Of a DNA stretch of 64,000 nucleotides, positions 44,456 through 53,878 are shown piece after piece. Origin of the DNA: Pseudomonadota bacterium (GTDB taxonomy: Bacteria; Pseudomonadota; Gammaproteobacteria; Steroidobacterales; Steroidobacteraceae); the NCBI GenBank assembly GCA_018241505.1, contig JAFEDS010000005.1, forward strand, positions 248,001 to 312,000, written 5' to 3'. How positions within the stretch are numbered: position 1 is the stretch's first letter; each line of letters starts with the position of its first letter. The notes below the pieces were generated by a model. The model ran no database searches, was not told where the DNA came from, and saw only the letters and a program-made list of their open reading frames with translations. The translations under genes were made by a program, and so were the position numbers.

Positions 44456-46825
44456 ATGCGCGGGTTGGCTGGTTCCGTGCTGCTGCTGTTCATGTCGCAG
44501 GTGCACGGCCAGGGCGTGTTTGAAAGTCAGAGTGACGTTGGAAGCGTGGCGCCGCCCGGAACCGCCACATTCAACGCAGCAACAGACAAATATACGCTTA
44601 CCGCTGCCGGTGCGAATACGTGGTACCACGTCGACGGCTTTCACTACCTATGGAAGAAGTCGTCAGGCGATCAGGCGCTTTCCGCGGAGATTGATTTCCC
44701 GCCTGTGACTTACAACCACAGTCCCGATCCGCACCGCAAGGGCATCCTCATGTTCCGACAGACGCTGGATGCCGGCGGCGCGTATGTGGGGGTGGCTCAG
44801 CACGGCTCGGGCCTCATGGCGTTGCAGTTTCGTCGGCAGCGAGGCGCCAATTCCGAGGACATCGAGCTCAACATCGAAGGGCCCAAAACGGCACAGATCG
44901 TGAAGCAGGGCGACACCTTCACAATGTATGTGTCCATGAAGGGTGAGCCACTGCATCCGGTAGGGGCTTCGGTTGAGCTGCACCTCGACGAGCCGTTCTA
45001 CGTCGGACTCGGAGCCGTTTCTCACGATGTGAACACAACTGACACGGTTGAGTTCTCACATGTGAACCTGCAGCGCACAGCGCCGGTGCCGTCGACAGCG
45101 AAACAGGTGGAGTACAGCACACTGCAGAGCCTCTCCATCAATGATCAATTTCGCCGCGGGATGGTGCTCCGTCATGTGCCGGCACACACCGACTCGCCCA
45201 ATTGGGCTCCAGACGGGAAAAGCATTTACGTTCACGAGGGTGGTCGTATCCAGCGTATTCCCTACGTCAATGCGCGCGCAGGCGGTCCGCCAGGAGTCAT
45301 TGAGGTGGGCAAACTGGTCGGCTGCTCCGGCAATTTCGGAGTGTCACCGGATGGGAGGTGGCTCGCGGTGAGTTGTAGTGAAGCCGGCGGCGCACCGCAC
45401 GAAGTCTTCCTGTTGCCCTCGATGGGCGGCGACATGCCGCGGAAGGTGACCAACACGACCGACTCCAGTTACTTCCACGCGTGGGCGCCTGACAGCCAGA
45501 GTCTTGCGTTCACCCGGGGCAAAGCCGGCAAAGCGGATATTTTCAGCATCGCGATAGACGGCGGCGCCGAGCGGCGGCTGACCAGCGACACACTCAGTGA
45601 CGGGCCGGACTATTCCCCCGACGGCAAGTACATCTATTTCGATTCGTCCCGCTCCGGCACTACTCAGATCTGGCGAATGAAGCCGGATGGGACGGGAGCG
45701 GAGCAGGTCACGGATGATGAAGGAATCAACCATTCGCCGCACGTCTCGCCCGATGGGCAAACAGTCGCGTTCCTCAATCAGGCAGGTCCCGAGAGCAATG
45801 ACATTGTTCCCACTACGCTTCGAGTGATCACCAGCGCGGATGGCCAAATTCGAAGCGTGGCCCACTTCCGAGGTAATCGTGACAGCTTCCAGATGTATGG
45901 ATGGGGTGATCCCACCCACCTGGCGTTCGTGAGCTATCAGACGCTACCGAAGGAAGATCATGGCCGGGAGCGGCCGCCCATCACGGGCGTCTCCCACATC
46001 GCCGTGTACGCGGCCGATCCGGAAAAGAGTGAACGATTCTACGTCCACGATCTCGGGGCAGTGGCGGCTCCCGATCCGGAAACTCCGACCGGGCACCGGT
46101 ATTACTTTGCACCGACGCAGTTCGTGCAGGTACTACCGCTGCCCGCCGGAACTGCCTCCATCAACCGATTGGACCACGTTGCTTTCACTACCACGGATGC
46201 GACTCAACTGCGAAAGTACCTCGCTTCGCAAAGGCACGCGGCTCCCGGGGCGGTGGTGCATGGCAAGGACGGGAGCCAGTGGTTTCGGGTGACCGATCCG
46301 GAAGGCAACCAGATCGAGTTTGTGCAGCCGCCGGCCGAGCTGCCGGACGTTGCGGCCAATCCGCTGTCCGGTCACATCATTCATGTTGGATTCATTGTGC
46401 ACGATCGCGCACGGGAGAATGAGCTCTTTCAGAAGGTGCTCGGCTTCCGGCCGTACTGGTTTGGTGGGATGACAGACCAGACACCGACCTGGATATCACA
46501 GCAGGTGCCGGATGGCACCGATTGGCTGGAGTACATGATAGTCGGGACGCCGGCGGGCCGCGGCATGCCAACGACGCTGAGTGCCGCGACTCTCGGCGTG
46601 CTGAACCATTTCTCCCTGGGGGTCGTCAGCACCGCAGCGGCATACACACTCCTCTGGAACGGCAATCGACTGAATGAGCAGTCGAACACACCTCAGATCG
46701 GCCGCGATGCGAAGTGGCAGCTCAATCTGCTCGATCCGGATGGCACGCGGGCAGAGCTCATGGAATTCCATGCTATCGGCACACCCTGTTGTTCGCCCTT
46801 CACGGCGTCGGATCCGCACCAATGA
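44456..46825 (+). CDS. Exported lectin-like/TolB-propeller/double-VOC fusion protein
   Basis: A 789-aa protein with a signal peptide (MRGLAGSVLLLFMSQVHGQ). Three parts are visible. Residues 20-205 resemble concanavalin-like DUF1349 (WYHVDGFHYLWKKSSGDQA). Residues 225-500 hold WD40/PD40 TolB repeats (SPNWAPDGKSIYVHEG, SFAFTR-like blades, PDYSPDGKYIYFDS). Residues 507-780 contain two glyoxalase/VOC domains (ITGVSHIAVYAADPEKSERFY and HIIHVGFIVHDRARENELF). It lies 2 nt after xylA and overlaps the GH9 gene by ATGA, so it belongs to the operon. Function unknown; a carbohydrate-binding or sensing role is inferred. Confidence 0.82.
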   Translation: MRGLAGSVLLLFMSQVHGQGVFESQSDVGSVAPPGTATFNAATDKYTLTAAGANTWYHVDGFHYLWKKSSGDQALSAEIDFPPVTYNHSPDPHRKGILMFRQTLDAGGAYVGVAQHGSGLMALQFRRQRGANSEDIELNIEGPKTAQIVKQGDTFTMYVSMKGEPLHPVGASVELHLDEPFYVGLGAVSHDVNTTDTVEFSHVNLQRTAPVPSTAKQVEYSTLQSLSINDQFRRGMVLRHVPAHTDSPNWAPDGKSIYVHEGGRIQRIPYVNARAGGPPGVIEVGKLVGCSGNFGVSPDGRWLAVSCSEAGGAPHEVFLLPSMGGDMPRKVTNTTDSSYFHAWAPDSQSLAFTRGKAGKADIFSIAIDGGAERRLTSDTLSDGPDYSPDGKYIYFDSSRSGTTQIWRMKPDGTGAEQVTDDEGINHSPHVSPDGQTVAFLNQAGPESNDIVPTTLRVITSADGQIRSVAHFRGNRDSFQMYGWGDPTHLAFVSYQTLPKEDHGRERPPITGVSHIAVYAADPEKSERFYVHDLGAVAAPDPETPTGHRYYFAPTQFVQVLPLPAGTASINRLDHVAFTTTDATQLRKYLASQRHAAPGAVVHGKDGSQWFRVTDPEGNQIEFVQPPAELPDVAANPLSGHIIHVGFIVHDRARENELFQKVLGFRPYWFGGMTDQTPTWISQQVPDGTDWLEYMIVGTPAGRGMPTTLSAATLGVLNHFSLGVVSTAAAYTLLWNGNRLNEQSNTPQIGRDAKWQLNLLDPDGTRAELMEFHAIGTPCCSPFTASDPHQ

Positions 46826-49281
46826 AGTTATTGACTGTGTTGGGATTTCTGTGCGCCACGCCACTGTGGGCAGCCGACCTGCATCTGAACGAGCAGGAGT
46901 ATTTCGCCGTCCAGGGCCTGAGCATCCTGGTCTATCACAACAAGATCCACCCGGTATTCCGCGATCAGAAGTTGGGTGGTGTGGAGATTATTCTCCACGG
47001 TGAGAGGATTGCCACCGACGGGGAAGTGCGCCTGCAAGCCACCCCGGAGCAATGGGATTCGGTGCCGACCTTCGTAGCGCGAAAGCACGGCGCAGTGCCG
47101 GACCAACTGGTTGTGGACTCGGGCTATCCGGATCTCAACTTGAGCTACCGCCTGGAAGTGACCGCCGAGGGCGAGGGCGTCCGTATCGCCGTACATCTCG
47201 ACAAACCCCTGCCGGCGGCTTTGGCCGGCAAGGCGGGCTTCAATCTCGACTTTCTGCCGACGGCCTACTTTGGCAAGACCTACCTGTTGGATGGCACGTT
47301 CGGCGTCTTTCCGCGCCACGAGACCGGTCCGATGCAAAGAACGGCGGATGGCACGGCGGAACCGCTCCCGCTCGCGAGCGGCCGGCAGATTGTGCTCGCA
47401 CCGGAAGATCCGCTGACGCGGGTCGAGATTCGATCCGACACCGGCCCACTCATGTTGTTCGATGCGCGCGATCGGGCACAGAACGGCTGGTTTGTGGTAC
47501 GTGGATCGATTCCCGCCAACCACACGGACAATGCCCTGGTGTGGCACATTCGGCCGCATGTGGTCCCGGGGTGGATCCGGCCGCCGGTCGTTTCCTACGA
47601 CCAGGTGGGTTATACGCCGGGTCGCTCCAAAGTTGCCGTCCTCGAGCTGGATCCACACTCGCAACCCGCCAAGTCGGCCCGTGTAATGAGACTCGATGCA
47701 ACCGGGAACTACTCCAAGGTGTTCGAGGCCGACATCGAGCCTTGGGGCCCCTGGCTGAGATATCAGTATGCGACCTTCGACTTCTCATCGGTGCGCGAGC
47801 CGGGTCTCTATGTCATTGAGTACGCAGGCCACAACACGACGCCGTTCAGGATTGCCGCCGATGTATACAAACAGGGTGTGTGGCAACCCACGTTGGACAC
47901 GTATTTGCCGGTGCAGATGGATCACATCAAAGTTCGCGAGAACTACCGGGTCTGGCACGGTGTTTCCCACATGGATGACGCGCGCCAGGCGCCCACGAGT
48001 TACACGCACTTTGACGGGTATTCGATGGGACCCAACTCTGATTCACCATTCCCGTCCGGCGCTCACGTCCCGGGCCTCAACGTTGGCGGCTGGTACGATG
48101 CCGGTGACTATGACATCCGCACTCAGACGCAAACGAGTGTCATCACCGACCTGGTCTTGCTGCGGGAGTTGTTTCACGCTGACTGGGACCAGACGTCTGT
48201 CGATGAGGATGCCCGGCTCGTCCAGATACACCGGCCCGATGGCATCCCGGATGTGGTGCAGCAGGTCAAACACGGGGTACTGCAGATCCTCGCCCAGTAT
48301 TCGGCATTCGGACACGCCATACCCGGCATCATCGAGCCGACGCTCGAGGAATACACGCACCTGGGCGATGCCGCGTCCAAGACAGATGGCCGGATCTATG
48401 ATCCTCATCTCGGACCGCTGGAGAACAACGGTCTCTTTTCGGGAGTGGCGGATGATCGTTGGGCTTTCACAACACACACGACCTCGTTGAATTACGGTGC
48501 GGCCGGTGCACTTGCCGCGGCCAGCCGCGTGCTCCGCGGTTACGATGACGCCCTCGCGCAGAATTGTCTCGACACTGCCGTTCGCGCCTGGAAGGAGGAA
48601 CAGTCCCATCCTCCTGCCATATTCGAGTCATTCAACACGACAGGCGGTCCGTTGGAAGAGCAGGAGGTGCTTGCGACAGTGGAACTGCTCATCAGCACGC
48701 ACGGGCAGGCGGCCTACAAATCGCGACTCGAGGCGCTGTTGCCAATCATCCAGGCGAAGAGCTCGCAGTCGCTGTGGATTGCCGCTCTGGCTATTCCGTA
48801 TATGGATACGGGTTTCAAGCAGGCCCTGGGAAAAATGCTCGTGGCCGTCAAGGCGACATTCGACGCTGACATGGTCAAGAATCCGTTCGGCGTACCTATC
48901 AACATGGGGACCTGGGGAGGCTCGAGTGCCGCCGCGGGAGTCGCCGCGCGATTGTACGTCTTGCATCGAGCCTTTCCCGAGCTTGTGGGCAGGGAAGAAA
49001 TCCTCCGCGGCTTCGACTACGTGCTCGGCCGTCATCCGGCCAACAACGTTTCCTATGTGTCCTCGGTGGGTACGACTTCCAAGCTCGTGGCGTATGGCAA
49101 CAACCGCGCGGACTACACCTTTATTCCAGGTGGCATGATTCCGGGCGTGACCGTCATTCAACCCGACTTCCCGGAGCTGAAAGACTCGTGGCCGTTTCTA
49201 TGGTACGAGAATGAGTACGTTGTCGATGCCGCGACATTGTTTATGCTGGCGGCCAATGCGGCAGAGGCAGTGTCCCGCTGA
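46822..49281 (+). CDS. GH9 endoglucanase (cellulase/xyloglucanase candidate)
   Basis: An 819-aa secreted glycoside hydrolase. I chose the ATG at 46822 because it starts a signal peptide (MKLLTVLGFLCATPLWA); the longer frame from 46714 overlaps the previous gene. The middle has an Ig-like cellulase N-terminal domain (about residues 250-345). The GH9 catalytic domain has GGWYDAGDYDI with Asp426 and Asp429, and the acid Glu near the end in WYENEYVVDAATLFML. Translationally coupled to the preceding fusion gene. Xyloglucan as substrate is inferred from the xylose operon. Confidence 0.9.
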   Translation: MKLLTVLGFLCATPLWAADLHLNEQEYFAVQGLSILVYHNKIHPVFRDQKLGGVEIILHGERIATDGEVRLQATPEQWDSVPTFVARKHGAVPDQLVVDSGYPDLNLSYRLEVTAEGEGVRIAVHLDKPLPAALAGKAGFNLDFLPTAYFGKTYLLDGTFGVFPRHETGPMQRTADGTAEPLPLASGRQIVLAPEDPLTRVEIRSDTGPLMLFDARDRAQNGWFVVRGSIPANHTDNALVWHIRPHVVPGWIRPPVVSYDQVGYTPGRSKVAVLELDPHSQPAKSARVMRLDATGNYSKVFEADIEPWGPWLRYQYATFDFSSVREPGLYVIEYAGHNTTPFRIAADVYKQGVWQPTLDTYLPVQMDHIKVRENYRVWHGVSHMDDARQAPTSYTHFDGYSMGPNSDSPFPSGAHVPGLNVGGWYDAGDYDIRTQTQTSVITDLVLLRELFHADWDQTSVDEDARLVQIHRPDGIPDVVQQVKHGVLQILAQYSAFGHAIPGIIEPTLEEYTHLGDAASKTDGRIYDPHLGPLENNGLFSGVADDRWAFTTHTTSLNYGAAGALAAASRVLRGYDDALAQNCLDTAVRAWKEEQSHPPAIFESFNTTGGPLEEQEVLATVELLISTHGQAAYKSRLEALLPIIQAKSSQSLWIAALAIPYMDTGFKQALGKMLVAVKATFDADMVKNPFGVPINMGTWGGSSAAAGVAARLYVLHRAFPELVGREEILRGFDYVLGRHPANNVSYVSSVGTTSKLVAYGNNRADYTFIPGGMIPGVTVIQPDFPELKDSWPFLWYENEYVVDAATLFMLAANAAEAVSR

Positions 49282-49291
49282 TGTTGCTCGC

Positions 49292-50350
49292 TCAGTGTTG
49301 CAAGCCGCGGTCGATGACATCGAGCAGCTCATCGTCGCGGTCTTCACTCAGTTCCCAGAACATGATTCCGCCCAATCGGTGCTGCAGCACGTAACGGGCT
49401 TTGATTGCGAGCGACTGTGGATCGTCGTACGTAATGAATACGCGCGTCGTTGCGTTCCACAGATAAGGCGCCTGCGCCCGGTTGTCCCAGTACCGCACGA
49501 AGCCCTGTTTGCCGATGTATTTCTCGACGAGATCTTTATAACTGTGCTCCCCGTCGAACTGCTCGTAGGGTTGGTTCACTCCCGTGTTCCGGGCCGTCAC
49601 ACCCGCAAATCCGCGGCCATAGAAGGCAACGCCCAGAACGATCTTGTCCGGGGGGACACCGGCCGCCAGGTATTGCGCCACGGCTGAATCGGCATTCCGG
49701 TCCCGGGGCAGGGCATGCTCCGACCGGTACAACCCTCCATGATGCCCGGTCGTGGCGGTCAGGCTGTTGAAGAAGTCGTAGCTCATGAGGTTGATCCAGT
49801 CGAGGTCGTCCGGGACCTGGTGCAGGTCGATGTTCTCGACAAACTCGCGATCCGCCGCGGCAATAGTGAGCAGGTACCGTTTGCCGAACGCTTCGCGCAA
49901 AGAACGCAGCAGCAAGGTGAAGTTCTGCTTGTCCTGCGGCCGGTAGCGAATTCCCGCAATGCCGTTGCCCGGGTACTCCCAGTCGACGTCGAGACCATCC
50001 AGGTGAAAAGCGTCGAGTAACTTCATGGCGCTGTCCCTGAAGGCATGCCGAGAGTCTTCGGTCAGTGCCGCGTCCGAGAACCCCTCGGCTTGCCATCCTC
50101 CGACGGACAGCAGGACTTTCAGTTTGGGATTCTGCAGCTTCAGGCCGACGAGGCTGCGTATGGCGGCGTCCGAGTCGACGAACACGCGATGGTCCTTGTC
50201 GATGTGCGCGAAGGCGATATTCAAGTGAGTCAATTTTTGCGCGTGAATGGCCGGGGGCAGTTTCCAACTCGCCACGTAGGCCACCACGCGCTCGGCCGCA
50301 CTGGCATCAACGAATGCAAATACAAGCAAGAAACCCAGCCACCGCATCAC
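49292..50350 (-). CDS. GH18 chitinase-like protein
   Basis: A 352-aa GH18 protein with a signal peptide (WLGFLLVFAFVDASAAE). The DxxDxDxE motif is D118-G-L-D-V-D-W-E125 in a canonical TIM-barrel setting, with SVGGW at 82-86 and NLMSYDF later; E125 is the expected acid. No carbohydrate-binding module. Substrate chitin or chitodextrin is inferred. It is convergent with the GH9 gene and only 10 nt away. Confidence 0.92.
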   Translation of the reverse strand: MMRWLGFLLVFAFVDASAAERVVAYVASWKLPPAIHAQKLTHLNIAFAHIDKDHRVFVDSDAAIRSLVGLKLQNPKLKVLLSVGGWQAEGFSDAALTEDSRHAFRDSAMKLLDAFHLDGLDVDWEYPGNGIAGIRYRPQDKQNFTLLLRSLREAFGKRYLLTIAAADREFVENIDLHQVPDDLDWINLMSYDFFNSLTATTGHHGGLYRSEHALPRDRNADSAVAQYLAAGVPPDKIVLGVAFYGRGFAGVTARNTGVNQPYEQFDGEHSYKDLVEKYIGKQGFVRYWDNRAQAPYLWNATTRVFITYDDPQSLAIKARYVLQHRLGGIMFWELSEDRDDELLDVIDRGLQH

Positions 50351-50389
50351 ATACTCCAGCGAACCGCGGCACGTGTCACGGCATTAGGG

Positions 50390-50409
50390 TACTATACCCC
50401 CCTATAGTA
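50390..50409. promoter_or_regulatory. RcnR/FrmR-type operator ahead of dmeRF
   Basis: TACTATACCCCCCTATAGTA: AT-rich inverted arms around a run of six C. This is the standard type-1 operator of the CsoR/RcnR/FrmR family. It lies 49 nt upstream of the regulator start and should be its own binding site. Confidence 0.85.
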
Positions 50410-50458
50410 TCAATCCGTGCCGCAAGGCCGCATTTCCCGTTCCCAGGAGCCCCTCCCG

Positions 50459-50722
50459 GTGACTCACACGCTGAAAGGTAGAGGAAAGCTTTTGAATCGC
50501 GTCCGGCGCATCAAGGGCCAGGTGGAAGCGATTGAGCGGGCGCTCGAGGCCGAAGCCGTGTGCTCTGATGTCATGCAGCAGATCACGAGCTGTCGCGGGG
50601 CGGTGAACGGCTTGTTGGCCGAGGTGCTCGAAGAGCACATCACTTCACACTTTTCCGACACGGCGGCCAACAAAGAAGCCAGCGAGCAGTTGCTGGATGT
50701 CGTGCACAGCTATTTCAAATGA
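50459..50722 (+). CDS. dmeR: DmeR/RcnR-type nickel-cobalt-sensing repressor
   Basis: An 87-aa all-helical repressor. GTG 50459 has AGGAG 9 nt upstream and gives H3, C35, H60 and H64, exactly the Ni/Co ligand set of E. coli RcnR, rather than the formaldehyde-sensing set of FrmR. The conserved RVRRIKGQVEAIERAL and SCRGAVNGLLAEV helices are present. It probably represses itself and the coupled dmeF (ATGA overlap) until nickel or cobalt binds. Confidence 0.92.
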   Translation: MTHTLKGRGKLLNRVRRIKGQVEAIERALEAEAVCSDVMQQITSCRGAVNGLLAEVLEEHITSHFSDTAANKEASEQLLDVVHSYFK

Positions 50723-51837
50723 GTCGGGACATGCAAGGCGCCTCTCAATCCCACAACCACATTTTCCTCGGCGAAAAACACGAGGCGAATGAGCGTAAGA
50801 CTTGGGCCGTCATTGTTCTGTGCGGCGTGATGATGCTCGTCGAGATTGTCGGTGGCGCGATCTTCAATTCGCTCGCGTTGATAGCGGACGGCCTGCACAT
50901 GTCGACGCACGCCGGCGCAATGTTGATCGCCGCGCTGGCATACACCTATGCGCGTCGCCATGCCACAGACAACCGGTTCGTGTTTGGGACAGGGAAGCTC
51001 GGGGACCTGGCGGGGTTCACTAGTGCAATTGTGTTGGCAGTGATTGCGCTTTTTATTGCGTACGAGGCGATTGAGCGTTTCCTCGCGCCGGTGCCTATCT
51101 CGTTCAATGAGGCGATCCCGATCGCTGTCGTCGGGTTGCTCGTGAACATTGTCAGCGCGTGGCTGCTGAGCGGTGACCATCATGGGCACAGCCATGGTGG
51201 ACATGGCCATGGTGGGCACAGACATGGCGCGCATAGCCACGGTGGGGGCGGGCACAGTCACGACGATGGGCATACCCACGATACGTCATATCGAGTAGCG
51301 TCAGCCGAAGCGCCCGTGCCATTCCGAACCGGCGCCAAGCCACACGCGGCGCATGCCCTCGACCGCACGCACGCGGACGGCCACCCCGGCGTCCCGGCCC
51401 AAGCCACCATCCGCGATAACAGCATCCGCTCCGCCTACATTCATGTGCTGGCAGACGCCTTTGTCTCCGTCCTGGCCATCACGGGTCTCATTCTGGCCAA
51501 GCTTTACGGCTGGCTGTGGATGGATCCCCTTGCCGGCATCATCGGTGCCGTTGTCATCGCCAACTGGTCCGTCACGTTGATCAGAGATACGGCCGGAGTC
51601 CTGCTGGACGTCTGTCCAGACGTGGTCACGCGGGACCGGGTACGGCGAACCATTGAAAACGACGGTGACAAGGTAGTGGATCTGCACGTGTGGCGGCTCG
51701 GGCCCGGCCACTTGGCCGCGGTCGTGGCCATCGCCACTTCCAAGCCACGCGATGCGACTTTCTACCGGGGACAGCTCGCTTCCTTCGCGTGTCTTTCTCA
51801 CATCACTGTGGAAGTGACCAGGGCGGAAATACCGTGA
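50719..51837 (+). CDS. dmeF: DmeF cation diffusion facilitator (Ni/Co efflux)
   Basis: A 372-aa CDF transporter of the DmeF branch. TM helices from about residue 28 on, with metal-site LALIADGLHMSTHAGAM and HVLADAFVSVL. A very His-rich loop at residues 153-190 (GDHHGHSHGGHGHGG type repeats) is a likely metal buffer. The N-terminal SHNHIFLGEKHEANERKTW is typical of DmeF. Exports Ni2+/Co2+ from the cytoplasm; coupled to dmeR. Confidence 0.93.
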   Translation: MSRDMQGASQSHNHIFLGEKHEANERKTWAVIVLCGVMMLVEIVGGAIFNSLALIADGLHMSTHAGAMLIAALAYTYARRHATDNRFVFGTGKLGDLAGFTSAIVLAVIALFIAYEAIERFLAPVPISFNEAIPIAVVGLLVNIVSAWLLSGDHHGHSHGGHGHGGHRHGAHSHGGGGHSHDDGHTHDTSYRVASAEAPVPFRTGAKPHAAHALDRTHADGHPGVPAQATIRDNSIRSAYIHVLADAFVSVLAITGLILAKLYGWLWMDPLAGIIGAVVIANWSVTLIRDTAGVLLDVCPDVVTRDRVRRTIENDGDKVVDLHVWRLGPGHLAAVVAIATSKPRDATFYRGQLASFACLSHITVEVTRAEIP

Positions 51838-51869
51838 GCACCACGCCGCGGCCCCGCTGTCTCCATTCC

Positions 51870-51892
51870 GGGATAGGGGCATCTATCCCTTT
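51870..51892 (+). terminator. Terminator-like hairpin after dmeF
   Basis: 7-bp stem GGGATAG / CTATCCC with a 6-nt loop, followed by TTT, 32 nt after the dmeF stop. Separates the metal-efflux unit from the isoprenoid genes. Confidence 0.5.
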
Positions 51893-52050
51893 GGCCCCCA
51901 AAGCAATGGTCCCGGGCCGGTGAGCACCTCACTCCCCACCTCGGGGATCCCTCGTAAGAGCTCAATATTGCTGTGGCGATTGGCCTACAGGCCGCTATTA
52001 TGTGCGGATCTATACTAGGCGTCGGGCATGGCCCGGGAGTTCCCCTTACG

Positions 52051-52626
52051 ATGGACGAAGATCGGGTCAGCCACAGCACCACCGCCGATTCAGAATCGCT
52101 GATTCTGGTGGATGAGGCCGACCGCGAAGTCGGGCACCTGGACAAGGCCCGATGCCATCAGGGACGAGGTGTTCTGCATCGTGCCTTCTCGCTGTTGATT
52201 TTCAACGACGCCGGGGAGCTGCTGTTGCAGCAACGTTCGGCGGCGAAGCGGCTGTGGCCGCTGTACTGGTCCAACAGTTGTTGCAGCCATCCGCGGCGCG
52301 CCGAGTCAATGGAAGCGGCGACCCAGCGGCGGCTGTACGAAGAGCTGGGACTGCGGTGTCCGCTGGAATTTCTGTTCAAGTTTCAATATCAGGCGCAATT
52401 CGATGCCGCGGGTGCCGAGCAGGAGCTGTGCTCCGTGTTTGTCGGCCGCACATCCGACCCGGTCCGGATCGATCCTCATGAGATCCGTGCCTGGCGTTGG
52501 ATCAGCCCCGAAAACCTGCAGGCCGAGCTGGCCGGCGGCGCGGCCGATCGATTCACGCCGTGGTTCGTCATGGAATGGGAGCGCATCCTGCGCGATCACC
52601 GTGGCGTACTGGAGCGCCTGAAGTGA
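52051..52626 (+). CDS. idi: Type I isopentenyl-diphosphate isomerase
   Basis: Balances IPP and DMAPP for prenyl chain making. About 191 aa from the ATG at 52051 (type I usual size near 180); the frame is open to 51973 but that part is unconserved. The Nudix-like core has HRAFSLLIFND, the active-site Cys in YWSNSCCSHPR and Glu in RRLYEELGL. It stands first in the hopanoid cluster, 58 nt before hpnH, to supply precursors. Confidence 0.92.
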   Translation: MDEDRVSHSTTADSESLILVDEADREVGHLDKARCHQGRGVLHRAFSLLIFNDAGELLLQQRSAAKRLWPLYWSNSCCSHPRRAESMEAATQRRLYEELGLRCPLEFLFKFQYQAQFDAAGAEQELCSVFVGRTSDPVRIDPHEIRAWRWISPENLQAELAGGAADRFTPWFVMEWERILRDHRGVLERLK

Positions 52627-52684
52627 CAGGCTCGAGCCGTTGTGGCCCCGGCCATGCCGGCCGGAATCAATTAGGAGAGTCGAG

Positions 52685-53878
52685 TTGGCTGTTCCGCTAT
52701 TTCAAGGGCTGAAGGTCGGGCAATACATTGCCGGCAAGAGACTGCGCGGCATCAAGCGCTACCCGTTGGTGTTGATGCTGGAGCCGCTGTTTCAATGCAA
52801 CCTGGCCTGCGCCGGGTGCGGCAAAATTGACTATCCGAAGGAAACTCTGCAGAAGCGCGTGAGCGTCGAGGACGCGTTGCGCGCGGTCGACGAATGTGGC
52901 GCGCCGATGGTGTCCATTCCGGGTGGCGAGCCGCTGATCCACAAGGAGATGCCGCAAATCGTCGCCGGGATCGTGGCGCGCAAGAAGTTTGTGTACCTGT
53001 GCACGAACGCCATCCTGCTGCCGAAACACATCGACGACTACCAACCGTCCAAATACCTCACGTTCTCCATTCACCTGGATGGCAGCCGCGAGCGTCACGA
53101 CGAGTCGGTTTGCCAGGAAGGCGTTTTCGACAAGGCCGTTGCGGCCATCAAGCTGGCTCGCAGCAAGGGCTTTCGCGTAACCATCAACTGCACGTTGTTC
53201 AGCGGCGAGAATCCGGACGAGGTGGCGGCGTTTTTTGACGAAGCCATGCAGCTCGGCATCGAGGGCATCATGGTCTCGCCCGGCTACAGCTATCATCACG
53301 CGCCGCGCCAGGATGTTTTCCTGGGCCGCAGCGCGAGCAAGCGGCTGTTCCGTGAAATTTTCAAACGCGGTGCCGCGGAAAGCTCGAAGAAAGGCTTCTC
53401 CAAGCCGCGCTGGTCTTTCAATCACTCCGGCCTGTTCCTCGATTTCCTGGCCGGTAACCAGGCCTATCAGTGCACGCCGTGGAGCACACCGACCTACAAC
53501 CTATTCGGTTGGCAACGTCCGTGTTACCTGCTGACTGACGAAGGCTACGCGCCAACGTTCAAGTCTCTCATGGAGGATACGGACTGGGACAAGTACGGCG
53601 TGGGCCGTAACCCGGCGTGCGACAACTGCATGGCTCATTGCGGCTTCGAAGGTTCGGCGGTCGACGACATGTTCAGTCACCCGATCAAGGCCCTGAAGAA
53701 CGCACTTCAGGGTGCTCGCACGAGCGGCCCGATGGCCCCCGATCTGCCGATCCTCTATAGCGACAGCGATCATGGCCCGCGTGGCGGGACTGTGGCGACT
53801 GTCGCAGTCACTGACATCAAGCGCACCAACCGTACGCCTGACGCCGAAAGCGGCGGCCACCCCTCAAGGCCGCAATGA
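52685..53878 (+). CDS. hpnH: Adenosyl-hopene transferase HpnH (radical SAM)
   Basis: Joins a 5'-deoxyadenosyl group to hopene, the first step to extended C35 hopanoids. 397 aa from TTG 52685, which has AGGAG 7 nt upstream; no ATG fits. The radical-SAM motif CX3CX2C is C38-C42-C45 in CNLACAGCGK. GGEPLIHKEM and the SPGYSYHHAPRQD segment are family-typical. A Cys-containing C-terminal part follows. Overlaps ispA by 4 nt (ATGA). Confidence 0.96.
   Translation: MAVPLFQGLKVGQYIAGKRLRGIKRYPLVLMLEPLFQCNLACAGCGKIDYPKETLQKRVSVEDALRAVDECGAPMVSIPGGEPLIHKEMPQIVAGIVARKKFVYLCTNAILLPKHIDDYQPSKYLTFSIHLDGSRERHDESVCQEGVFDKAVAAIKLARSKGFRVTINCTLFSGENPDEVAAFFDEAMQLGIEGIMVSPGYSYHHAPRQDVFLGRSASKRLFREIFKRGAAESSKKGFSKPRWSFNHSGLFLDFLAGNQAYQCTPWSTPTYNLFGWQRPCYLLTDEGYAPTFKSLMEDTDWDKYGVGRNPACDNCMAHCGFEGSAVDDMFSHPIKALKNALQGARTSGPMAPDLPILYSDSDHGPRGGTVATVAVTDIKRTNRTPDAESGGHPSRPQ

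Noticed and set aside
51177-51270. Tandem CATGG/CAC repeats resembling a repeat array
   Set aside because: They encode the His-Gly-rich loop of DmeF, not a CRISPR or regulatory repeat.
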